Both the position numbers and the translations under genes were made by a program. Below, piece after piece: positions 1 to 7,337 of a stretch of DNA of 64,000 bases. A model generated the notes under the pieces. The model was not told where the DNA came from. It worked only from the letters and a program-made list of their open reading frames with translations, and searched no databases. Positions within the stretch are counted from its first letter, which is position 1; the number at the start of each line of letters is the position of its first letter. The stretch is from Slackia faecicanis (GTDB taxonomy: Bacteria > Actinomycetota > Coriobacteriia > Coriobacteriales > Eggerthellaceae): the NCBI RefSeq assembly GCF_003725295.1, contig NZ_QICB01000001.1:519875-583874 (forward strand), written 5' to 3'.

Positions 1-101
1 CCTTGAACCGACCTGACATTTGCCTGACGAAACGAAGCGCGCGTTTCCGCCGACCGGGCCCGCGTGCTTTAATGAAGGCGATGAGAAAGGAGCATGCCGC
101 C

Positions 102-827
102 ATGACCGACGCGAATCTGAAATCACGACGCATCCTTGTGGTCGACGACGAACCCGAGCTCAGGCGCATGGTGGCGTCGATGCTTTCCGCCGAGGGGTTC
201 ACGCACGTGACCCAGGCGGGAAACGTCAAAGAGGCCCTCGAGGCGTTTCGCCGCGTCAAGCCCGAGCTTGCGCTTCTCGACGTGATGCTTCCCGACGGCG
301 ACGGGTTCACGCTATGCCAATACCTGCGCGCCTTCGATCCCGACGCTCCCCTTCCCGTGATCTTCCTCACGGCGAAAGACGAGACCGACGACCGCCTTTC
401 GGGACTGCGTTCGGGCGCCGACGACTACGTCACCAAACCGTTCAGCCCTCAAGAACTGGCCCTTCGCATAGCCGCGGTGTTGCGTCGATGCTATCCGGCC
501 GAGCCCGAAACCGTCGAATTAGCCGATTGCGTGCTCGACCTGGGAAACGCCGACGTGTTGCGCAAAGATTCGGACGAGCACGTATCGCTCACCGTAAAAG
601 AGCGCGCCCTCCTCGAAGCCCTCGCACGCAACGCAGGGCGCATCGTGACCACCGACGCCCTGTGCGAGGCGGTCTGGGGCGATTCGTTCGGATACGAGCA
701 ATCGCTCATGACGCATGTGCGACGCGTGCGCGAGAAAATCGAAGCGGACCCGTCGCACCCCCGTTCGCTCGTCACCGCGAAAGGCATCGGCTACAAGCTA
801 ATCGCGCAGAAAGGACCGCGAGCATGA
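102..827 (+). CDS. OmpR/PhoB-family response regulator
   Basis: DNA-binding response regulator of 241 residues. The receiver domain (about residues 9-125) shows the acidic pair in VVDDEPE, the phospho-acceptor Asp60 (LALLDVMLP) and the conserved Lys in the DDYVTKPF motif. A winged-helix effector domain follows (about 145-235). I start it at ATG 102 because AGAAAGGAG lies 9 bases upstream; an open frame continues to position 3 without a better site. Its TGA overlaps the ATG of the histidine kinase (ATGA), so the two are translationally coupled and form a two-component pair. The input signal cannot be read from sequence; the next gene, an amino-acid symporter, is behind its own terminator and is not necessarily a target. 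Confidence 0.93.
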   Translation: MTDANLKSRRILVVDDEPELRRMVASMLSAEGFTHVTQAGNVKEALEAFRRVKPELALLDVMLPDGDGFTLCQYLRAFDPDAPLPVIFLTAKDETDDRLSGLRSGADDYVTKPFSPQELALRIAAVLRRCYPAEPETVELADCVLDLGNADVLRKDSDEHVSLTVKERALLEALARNAGRIVTTDALCEAVWGDSFGYEQSLMTHVRRVREKIEADPSHPRSLVTAKGIGYKLIAQKGPRA

Positions 828-2452
828 AACCGACCGACGCCGCACGCGCCCGCCAGGCCGAAAAGCCCGCCCGGCGCCGGGCGGAACGGGCGCGCAGGAA
901 CGCATCGGCGCCGTTTTTCTTCGGCAAGCAGGCCATCGCCTTCGCGGCGGTGTGCGTCGTGCTGCTCGTCTTGGACCTCTTCTTATATATAGGCATCGCC
1001 ATCTACGAGAACACGCAGGCGTTCGGCTACGGTTCGCCGAAAAGCGTCACGCGCGCCGTCGGCGAAGCGCTCGTGCAGGAAAGCGACGGAGCCTATGCCC
1101 TCCCCGCCGACGAAGCGGACTGGATGGATTACGAGCAATGCTGGGGAATGCTGCTTTCGGAGCAGGGAGACGTGCTTTGGAGCCGCAATGCCCCCGACGC
1201 GGTGCTACACCCCTACGAGCTTTCCGAGGTGGCCGTGTTTTCGCGCAGCGGATACCTGAACGACTTCCCCTGCTTCGTCTGGAAGCGCGACGACGGCCTG
1301 CTCGTCACGGGATTCCCGAAAGACTCCTACGCCATGAGCGTGGTGTCGTATCTCCCCCAGGAAAGTCTCGGCCACATGCCGCTCTATGCGCTGCTCATCT
1401 TCGTCATCGACGCCGCCGTGCTCTATCTGGTGTATATGGTGTCGAAACGCCGCGTGGCCAAAAGCATCGCGCCCATGATCGAAGCGCTCGACGAGCTGGC
1501 GCGCGGAAAGCCCGTGCACGTACAGCTCAAAGGGTCGCTGCGCGACGTGGGCGAAAGCATCAACGCGGCAAGCGCCGTGATGCGGCGCAAAGACGAGGCG
1601 CGCAGGCGCTGGGTATCGGGCGTCAGCCACGACGTGCGCACCCCGCTCGCCATTTCCATGGGACACGCCGAACGCATCGCGGCCGATGAAGCGGCAGGCG
1701 ACGAGGCGCGCGAGTCGGCCCGCATCATCGAGCGGCAGAACGCGCGCATCCGCGACCTGGTATCAGACCTCAACATAGCCTCGAAGCTCGAATACGACAT
1801 GCAGCCCGTCGAGGCGAGACCCGCGCGCATCGCGCCGTTGCTGCGCTCCATCGCGGCCGACTACGCCAACACCTATCCCGAAGGCCCCTTCGCCATCGAA
1901 GCCGATGTCGGCGACGAGGCGCGCGACGCCGAAGCGCTGATCGACGAACGCCTTATGGACCGCGCGCTGCGCAACCTGATCGACAACGCCGTCAGGCATA
2001 ACGAAAGCGGATGCACCGTCCGCCTGTTCGCCGACGCGCACGACGGGCAGCTGGCCCTGGGCGTGGCCGACGACGGCAAGGGGCTCGACGAAGCGCTGAT
2101 CGCGCGTCTGAACCATGAAGCCGAAGCGATCGCGTCAAGCGCCGTCGAGGAAGACGAGCCCGCGCAAGGCCCCGTGCCGCCGCCGCATTACGACGAATAC
2201 CGGGCGGCAGCTGCGGCCGGCGCGCTGCGGACCGGACCCGCCGCGTCGCCGTGCGGCGAAGAGCCGACGCTTGCGCCCAAAGACCTCGTCGGGCTCAACG
2301 AGCACGGACTCGGGCTTTCGCTGGTGGCGCGCATCGCCGCCGCGCATGGCGGACGCGTCGGATTCTCGAGCGGCCCCGAAGGCGGGTTCGTCGCCACGAT
2401 CGCGATTCCCCTGCGTCCGTTCGACACGCAGCGCCCAGCCGTCGTGGCATAA
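824..2452 (+). CDS. Membrane sensor histidine kinase
   Basis: Histidine kinase of 542 residues, partner of the preceding regulator (4-base overlap). After a basic, Ala/Arg-rich N-terminus it has a first membrane segment (about residues 33-60), an extracytoplasmic sensor region, and a second membrane segment (about 187-207). The cytoplasmic part has a HisKA domain with phospho-acceptor His269 (SHDVRTPL) and a HATPase_c domain with N box (NLIDNAVRHN), DDGKGLD and GLGLSLVARIAAAHGG motifs. An insertion of roughly 60 residues rich in Ala, Pro and Glu separates the last two ATP-binding motifs, longer than the usual lid. The ligand is unknown. Confidence 0.93.
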   Translation: MKPTDAARARQAEKPARRRAERARRNASAPFFFGKQAIAFAAVCVVLLVLDLFLYIGIAIYENTQAFGYGSPKSVTRAVGEALVQESDGAYALPADEADWMDYEQCWGMLLSEQGDVLWSRNAPDAVLHPYELSEVAVFSRSGYLNDFPCFVWKRDDGLLVTGFPKDSYAMSVVSYLPQESLGHMPLYALLIFVIDAAVLYLVYMVSKRRVAKSIAPMIEALDELARGKPVHVQLKGSLRDVGESINAASAVMRRKDEARRRWVSGVSHDVRTPLAISMGHAERIAADEAAGDEARESARIIERQNARIRDLVSDLNIASKLEYDMQPVEARPARIAPLLRSIAADYANTYPEGPFAIEADVGDEARDAEALIDERLMDRALRNLIDNAVRHNESGCTVRLFADAHDGQLALGVADDGKGLDEALIARLNHEAEAIASSAVEEDEPAQGPVPPPHYDEYRAAAAAGALRTGPAASPCGEEPTLAPKDLVGLNEHGLGLSLVARIAAAHGGRVGFSSGPEGGFVATIAIPLRPFDTQRPAVVA

Positions 2453-2504
2453 GAAGGCGCGATGCGCGATGCAATGGCGCCGATAGCTGAGTTTCACCCG
2501 AAAA

Positions 2505-2535
2505 GGGCCGCTCGCACCCGTGAGCGGCCCTTTGC
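2505..2535 (+). terminator. Rho-independent terminator
   Basis: GGGCCGCTC (2505-2513) pairs with GAGCGGCCC (2522-2530), followed by TTTGCCTT. It closes the two-component operon. Confidence 0.85.
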
Positions 2536-2672
2536 CTTATTTGAAAAGCACTCCAGCCAAATAGAGCGGGAAACGGCTATAGTGGCATGCATGACATTCA
2601 GGTGGCCAGCGCGACTGCCTCGACGGTATTCGAATCAGTCGCGCCGCGATCCATCGACGTACGAAAGGACCT

Positions 2673-3911
2673 GTGGTGAAAAAAATCTGGCAGAAATGGA
2701 ACGAGATCAGCCTCATCAAGAGGATCTTGGTCTTCCTCGTCTTCGGCGCCGTCCTCGGCGTCATCGCGCCGAACCTTACATGGCTCGGCATCTTCGGCCA
2801 ACTGTTCGTCGGGGCGTTGAAGGCCGTCGCCCCCATCCTCGTTTTCTTCCTGGTCATCGCCGCGCTTACCAACGCACACGCCGACGGCTCCATGAAGACG
2901 ATCATGCTCCTCTACGTGCTGTGCACCTTCATCGCCGCGCTAGCGGCCGTCGTCGCCAGCTACCTCTTCCCGATCGAGCTCACGCTCGAGGGCCTCGAGG
3001 CTGCCGACAAGGCGTCGCCCGAAGGCGTCGGCGAGGTTTTGAGCACGCTCATCATGAACCTGGTCGCCAACCCGGTCGATGCCCTCGTCAACGCCAACTA
3101 CCTGGGCATCCTGGCCTGGGGCGTGCTGCTGGGCGTCGCCTTGCGCATCGCCTCCGAAGCCACCAAGACCATCTTCACCGACATCTCCGACGCCGTGGGC
3201 CACGTCGTGCGCTGGGTCATCAGCCTCGCCCCCTTCGGCATCTTCGGCCTGGTCTACACCGCCGTGTCCACCAACGGCCTCGAGATCTTCACCGAATACG
3301 GCAAGCTGCTGCTGGTTCTCGTCGGCTGCATGCTGTTCCTTGCCTTCGTCGCCAATCCGCTCATCGTGTACTTCTTCACCCGCAAGAACCCCTATCCGCT
3401 GGTCATGCGCACGCTGAAGGAATCCGGCCTCACGGCGTTTTTCACCCGCAGCTCCGCCGCGAACATCCCCGTGAACATGGAGCTGTGCCGCAAGCTCAAG
3501 CTGGATAAGGACATCTACTCCGTCTCCATCCCGCTGGGCGCCACCATCAACATGGGCGGCGCGGCCGTCACCATCACCGTCATGGCCATGGCCGCCTCCC
3601 ACACCCTGGGAATCGCCGTCGACCTTCCCACTGCAGTGATCCTGTCCGTGCTGGCCGCCGTGTCCGCATGCGGCGCATCCGGCGTCGCGGGCGGCTCGCT
3701 CATGCTGATTCCTCTGGCATGCTCGCTGTTCGGCATCGGCAACGACATCGCCATGCAGGTCGTAGCCGTCGGCTTCATCATCGGCGTGATCCAGGACTCC
3801 TGCGAAACCGCGCTGAACTCCTCCACCGACGTTCTGTTCACGGCCGCCGCGGAATACCGCGAGCGCCGCAAGAACGGCCAGGCCATCGACTACAGCGAGT
3901 GGGAGAAGTAA
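2673..3911 (+). CDS. sstT: Serine/threonine:Na+ symporter SstT
   Basis: Sodium-coupled Ser/Thr importer of the DAACS family, 412 residues (E. coli SstT is about the same length). Family signatures are visible: the SSAANIPVN re-entrant loop, [17 protein letters not shown] in the transport core, the ASGVAGGS second re-entrant loop, and [14 protein letters not shown] near the C-terminus, which separates SstT from glutamate carriers. Multiple hydrophobic helices run throughout. Start is GTG at 2673 (or the adjacent GTG 2676), with GAAAGGA at 2662-2668. It stands alone between two terminators. In an amino-acid-using anaerobe it would supply serine or threonine for fermentation; that is inference. 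Confidence 0.93.
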   Translation: MVKKIWQKWNEISLIKRILVFLVFGAVLGVIAPNLTWLGIFGQLFVGALKAVAPILVFFLVIAALTNAHADGSMKTIMLLYVLCTFIAALAAVVASYLFPIELTLEGLEAADKASPEGVGEVLSTLIMNLVANPVDALVNANYLGILAWGVLLGVALRIASEATKTIFTDISDAVGHVVRWVISLAPFGIFGLVYTAVSTNGLEIFTEYGKLLLVLVGCMLFLAFVANPLIVYFFTRKNPYPLVMRTLKESGLTAFFTRSSAANIPVNMELCRKLKLDKDIYSVSIPLGATINMGGAAVTITVMAMAASHTLGIAVDLPTAVILSVLAAVSACGASGVAGGSLMLIPLACSLFGIGNDIAMQVVAVGFIIGVIQDSCETALNSSTDVLFTAAAEYRERRKNGQAIDYSEWEK

Positions 3912-3931
3912 ATCCCCTTTCCCGCATCACG

Positions 3932-3961
3932 AAAAAGAGCCGCATCGCGGCTCTTTTTTTA
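3932..3961 (+). terminator. Rho-independent terminator of sstT
   Basis: AGAGCCGC-ATC-GCGGCTCT stem flanked by an A-run and followed by seven T, directly downstream of sstT. Confidence 0.93.
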
Positions 3962-4150
3962 TAGCCGAACGACGATGCATGCCGCCCTCCCCTCGCGCAT
4001 CGCGCCGACGATGCGCGTACGTTCCACGAATCCGCCGGCTGCATCGACATAGCCCAGGCAGGCATCACGCATACCGAAAAGAGCCGCGCGAGCACTGGCT
4101 CGAATACGAGATGGAGCGATGGGAACACGCCATGGCCCCTGCCGCGAAGC

Positions 4151-4180
4151 GCAAAAACGCCCCGGCACGCGACCGGGGCG
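4151..4180 (-). terminator. Rho-independent terminator of the ahpC/ahpF-like unit
   Basis: On the minus strand CGCCCCGG and CCGGGGCG pair around a 7-base loop and are followed by TTTTTG, just past the stop of the reductase gene. Confidence 0.85.
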
Positions 4181-4202
4181 CTTGCTTCGACAAGGCGGCG
4201 GC

Positions 4203-5855
4203 CTATGCCAAAGCGTCGAGGATCTGCTCGATGTTCTTACGTCCGAACAGGACCTTTTCGCCGTCATTCACCACGACGCACGGCACGCTCATCACGTTGT
4301 AGCGCTCCTTGAGCTCGGGCGCATGGGCGATGTCGTAGACCTCGGCGCGCACGCCTCCGTTTTCAGCGGCGACGCGCTGCGCGGCGACCACCGTTTCGGG
4401 ACACATGGTGCACGAAAGCGAGACGATCACCTTGATGTCGACCGGGCCCTGCACCGCGGCGATACGTTCGCGCGCCGCGTCGTCGAGCGGCTGGCCCGGG
4501 CCCGCCACGTTATACAGGCCCAAGACGAACGAGGTGAACTCGTGACCGCCCGGCACGCCATGGAATGCCAGGCCGCTGTCGGTTCCGTCGACGCGCAGCA
4601 CGCGCACGAACGGGGCCGCATCGGCAGGAGCAGCCTCGCCGCGCGTCACGTCCACACGGTCGGTCAGCCCCGCGAGCGCCTCGGCGTACGCGACGAGCTC
4701 GCCCGAAGCGGCGGTCGCGTTCTCATGCAGTTCGAGCACGACCGGAGCCGTCATGCGAGCGAACACCGCGCCCAGCTGGGCCAGCATGCCTTCGTCGAAA
4801 AGCTCGGAAGCGGCGGCGGAGCCGGCCTGAGGCGCAGGCTGCTCGGCCACGGGCTGCTCGGCCCGGGGCGCAGCGGCGGCATGCTCGACGCGCGCGGGGA
4901 CGATGCCCGTTTTCTCCTGCATCTGAACCGCGTAATGCTCGATGGACGCGGCGGCCTTCGCGCCGTCGGCCGTGGCAGTGACCACCTGACGCAGCTCCTT
5001 GGAGCACACGTCGCCCGCCGCGAACAGGCCGGGCGCGGCGGTGCGCTGGCCCTCGTCGGTCACGATGTAGCCCCAATCGGTCATCTCGGCCAAGCCGGCC
5101 GCAAGCTCGGTCGCAGGCTCGTAGCCCGCGAACACGAACAGACCGAACGTGTCGCCCTCGGGAGCACGATACACGAACTCTTCGCCCGTGACGTTATTGC
5201 GATAGTGCAGCGCGCGCATGAGTTCGTCGCCTTCGATGGCCGTCGCTTCCGTATTCGTCAGCACGGTGACCTTCTCGTGGTTGCGAGCCGCAGCGGCGGC
5301 GCCGGGAGCGCAGGTGAAATCGTCGCTGCGCACGAGAATGGTCACGTGGTCGGCGTATTTGGTCAAAAACACGCCCTCTTCGGCCGCGGAGAAGCCGCCG
5401 CCGATAACGAACACCTCTTTGCCGGCGAAGAATTCGCCGTCGCAGGTGGCGCAATAACCCACGCCGCGGCCCGCGAAACGGGCCTCGCCCTCGATGCCCG
5501 CGCGACGCGGACGGGCGCCGGTGGCGATCAACACGGCGAAGGCGCCCAAATCGCCCTTCGACGTATGCACGGTCTTCACGTCGCCGTCCATATCCAGACC
5601 GAGCACTTCAGCCGCCATGAACTCGGCGCCGAAGGATGCGGCCTGCGCACGCATCGTGTCGGTCAATGCCGCGCCCGAGATCTTCTCGACGCCCGGGTAG
5701 TTCACCACTTCGGACGTGATGGCAATCTGGCCGCCGAAGCGATCCTTCTCGACGACGAGCACCCGCATGCGGGCGCGCGCCAGATACAGAGCCGCGGTAA
5801 GGCCGGCGGGGCCGCCGCCCACGACGACGGCATCGTACATATTCTCATGTTCCAT
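4203..5855 (-). CDS. AhpF-like disulfide reductase with swapped domain order
   Basis: Flavoprotein disulfide reductase of 550 residues, the probable electron donor for AhpC encoded just upstream. Residues 1-~305 are a thioredoxin-reductase fold: FAD motif GGGPAG, redox pair CATC (Cys135/Cys138) and NAD(P) motif VIGGG. After an Ala/Pro/Gln-rich linker the C-terminal ~215 residues resemble the tandem thioredoxin-fold domain that sits at the N-terminus of classical AhpF, with a CTMC redox pair and a cis-Pro-like MSVPCVVV segment. The order is thus reductase first, AhpF N-domain last. I prefer ATG 5855 because AAAGGA is 8 bases upstream; ATG 5861 would leave only 2. A terminator separates it from ahpC, so it is probably expressed at a lower level. 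Confidence 0.9.
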   Translation of the reverse strand: MEHENMYDAVVVGGGPAGLTAALYLARARMRVLVVEKDRFGGQIAITSEVVNYPGVEKISGAALTDTMRAQAASFGAEFMAAEVLGLDMDGDVKTVHTSKGDLGAFAVLIATGARPRRAGIEGEARFAGRGVGYCATCDGEFFAGKEVFVIGGGFSAAEEGVFLTKYADHVTILVRSDDFTCAPGAAAAARNHEKVTVLTNTEATAIEGDELMRALHYRNNVTGEEFVYRAPEGDTFGLFVFAGYEPATELAAGLAEMTDWGYIVTDEGQRTAAPGLFAAGDVCSKELRQVVTATADGAKAAASIEHYAVQMQEKTGIVPARVEHAAAAPRAEQPVAEQPAPQAGSAAASELFDEGMLAQLGAVFARMTAPVVLELHENATAASGELVAYAEALAGLTDRVDVTRGEAAPADAAPFVRVLRVDGTDSGLAFHGVPGGHEFTSFVLGLYNVAGPGQPLDDAARERIAAVQGPVDIKVIVSLSCTMCPETVVAAQRVAAENGGVRAEVYDIAHAPELKERYNVMSVPCVVVNDGEKVLFGRKNIEQILDALA

Positions 5856-5873
5856 ATACATGTTCCTTTGCAG

Positions 5874-5900
5874 AAAAAGAGGCCGCGATCGCGGCCTCTT
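5874..5900 (-). terminator. Intercistronic terminator between ahpC and reductase
   Basis: The perfect palindrome AGAGGCCGCG-ATCGCGGCCTCT is followed on the minus strand by TTTTTCTG. It lies between the ahpC stop and the ribosome site of the reductase, so it probably attenuates read-through and gives excess AhpC. Confidence 0.85.
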
Positions 5901-5965
5901 CTGGGTTCTCGTTCATTTCCGGATAACGCCGTCCGGCGCGGCCGAACGGCCGAAAGCGTCCGGAC

Positions 5966-6529
5966 TTACAGCTGGCCGACCAAATCGAGGCTCGGCTTGA
6001 GGGTCTCGGCGCCCGGCTGCCACTTGGCGGGGCAGACCTGATCGCCGTGCTCGGCGACGAACTGGCAAGCCTGGACCAGGCGGAGCAGCTCGTCGGCGTT
6101 ACGACCGACGCCGCCGGCGTTGACCTGGTAGGACTGGATGCGGCCCTCGGGGTCGACGATGAAGGTGCCGCGCTCGGCGAGGCCGTTCTCCTTGATCAGG
6201 ACCTTGAAGTCCTTGGCCAGAGCATGGGTCGGGTCGGCGAGCATGGGGTACTGGATCTTCTTGATGCGCTCGGACTCGTCATGCCAGGCCTTGTGCACGA
6301 AGTGCGTGTCGGTGGAAACGGAGTAGATCTCGCAACCGATCTTCTGGAACTCCTCGTACTTATTGGCGAGGTCCTCGAGCTCGGTCGGGCAGACGAAGGT
6401 GAAGTCGGCCGGATAGAAGAAGAACACGCTCCACTTGCCCAGAACGTCGGCTTTGGTGACGGTCTTGAAGTCGTCCTGATGGAAAGCCTCAACGGAGAAG
6501 TCGGCGATTTCTTTATTGATCAAAGACAT
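5966..6529 (-). CDS. ahpC: Alkyl hydroperoxide reductase AhpC (2-Cys peroxiredoxin)
   Basis: Typical 2-Cys peroxiredoxin of 187 residues, the length of classical bacterial AhpC. Peroxidatic Cys47 lies in FTFVCPTE and resolving Cys166 in VCPAKW; the catalytic Thr/Arg environment (PADFTF) is also present. It reduces H2O2 and organic peroxides in the cytoplasm with electrons from an AhpF-type reductase, encoded 110 bp downstream on the same strand. Upstream is a near-consensus promoter whose -35 overlaps an inverted repeat, suggesting repression or activation by a peroxide sensor. No anomalies seen. Confidence 0.97.
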   Translation of the reverse strand: MSLINKEIADFSVEAFHQDDFKTVTKADVLGKWSVFFFYPADFTFVCPTELEDLANKYEEFQKIGCEIYSVSTDTHFVHKAWHDESERIKKIQYPMLADPTHALAKDFKVLIKENGLAERGTFIVDPEGRIQSYQVNAGGVGRNADELLRLVQACQFVAEHGDQVCPAKWQPGAETLKPSLDLVGQL

Positions 6530-6594
6530 GGTAGGGCTCCTTGGTACGTATGCGGCGGGGTCGTTCCCCGCCCTCTCTCTTTGTGACGCCTTCT

Positions 6595-6639
6595 ATTGTA
6601 GCCAACGTGATTTTAATTGCAACTATTTTTGTAACAATT
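6595..6639 (-). promoter_or_regulatory. ahpC promoter with overlapping inverted-repeat operator
   Basis: Reading the minus strand, TTGCAA (6622-6617), a 16-base spacer and TACAAT (6600-6595) form a sigma-70-like promoter. The -35 lies inside the dyad AATTGCAAC-N7-GTAACAATT (6615-6639). The layout suits a peroxide-responsive repressor, but the binding protein is not identified. Confidence 0.6.
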
Positions 6640-6809
6640 AGCGGAAATGATCGGACTACGGGGAGAAATGCGCGGCATGCTGACGGCGAATCCTGGGCGC
6701 ACTTCAATGCACCATTGCGCCGAGAGCAACGTTTCACCAGCTCATTACCACATTATTTGTTAGGCCTACTTCTTTTATATGTTTAATAGCACTTTCATCG
6801 AAAAAAACC

Positions 6810-6838
6810 TTGACGCAGCGGCTTTTGCGCGATATAAA
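6810..6838 (+). promoter_or_regulatory. Strong sigma-70-type promoter of a non-coding RNA
   Basis: TTGACG (6810-6815), a 17-base spacer and TATAAA (6833-6838), one of the best matches to consensus in the window. No coding sequence follows within 490 bp; a stem-loop terminator does. Confidence 0.75.
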
Positions 6839-6844
6839 GTTTCC

Positions 6845-7131
6845 TGTGGTTAACATCCACCGCGAAAGCAGCAGTCGCTCGGACGGGCGCCCCTTTCCGT
6901 TTCGGGCGGCGGGCGATTCGCACATCGGCAGCATACGGGCCCTCCCGCCTGGTCGCGGCGGATTCCACGAAACGCTTTTCCGAAGGCGGGCACGCACCCA
7001 CCCCCTTGGTGCGCCGCCCGCCGCACTTCCTCCATGCGCGGTCAGACTGCGCGAAAATACTGACGCTTGCAGGAACCGCGCCGACCTGCACTCGATAGGC
7101 GCAGCGGCCCCCTTCGCGGGGCCGCTTTTTC
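6845..7131 (+). ncRNA. Candidate structured non-coding RNA (~287 nt), class unknown
   Basis: A stretch between a near-consensus promoter (6810-6838) and a strong intrinsic terminator: AGCGGCCCC (7103-7111) pairs with GGGGCCGCT (7118-7126), then T-run. No credible reading frame with a ribosome site lies inside. Several helices can be drawn: TCCACCGCG (6856-6864) with CGCGGCGGA (6954-6962, one mismatch); TCGCTCG (6875-6881) with CGGGCGA (6910-6916); GGCGGGC (6985-6991) with GCCCGCC (7016-7022), topped by GCACC/GGTGC and the C-rich loop CACCCCCTT; and TGCAGG with CCTGCA near 7073-7093. I see no RNase P, tmRNA, SRP or tRNA signatures. C-rich loops could pair with Shine-Dalgarno sequences. The transcript start is inferred from the promoter. 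Confidence 0.55.
7103..7130 (+). terminator. Intrinsic terminator of the candidate ncRNA
   Basis: A 9-bp GC stem with loop CTTCGC followed by five T. It separates the RNA from the downstream transporter gene, which has a possible -10 (TACAAT) at 7225-7230. Confidence 0.9.
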
Positions 7132-7337
7132 GTTTCGAGACGAAACGCCCCGCCCTCCCCTATACGCGCCCGCGCGATATGAAGCTTTCATGGTCGGCGG
7201 TTACGGCGCCGTTCGCCCTTTCGTTACAATAGCGTTCGCAGCATGCAGTTCCTTCCAACGTAAGTCTAGGCTGCCGTCCAAGGCTTACCCGCATACGGCA
7301 CCTTGGCGTTTCGCACATCGGACACGAAAGGACGCCC

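Noticed and set aside
4119..6041. 640-codon open frame opposite the AhpF-like gene
   Set aside because: Pure antisense shadow of a recognised flavoprotein, no ribosome site and no motif.
6841..7131. RNase P RNA, SRP RNA, tmRNA or riboswitch identity for the candidate RNA
   Set aside because: The conserved cores (GAGGAAAGTCC, GGAAGCAG, tRNA-like ends, cobalamin or other aptamer cores) are absent.
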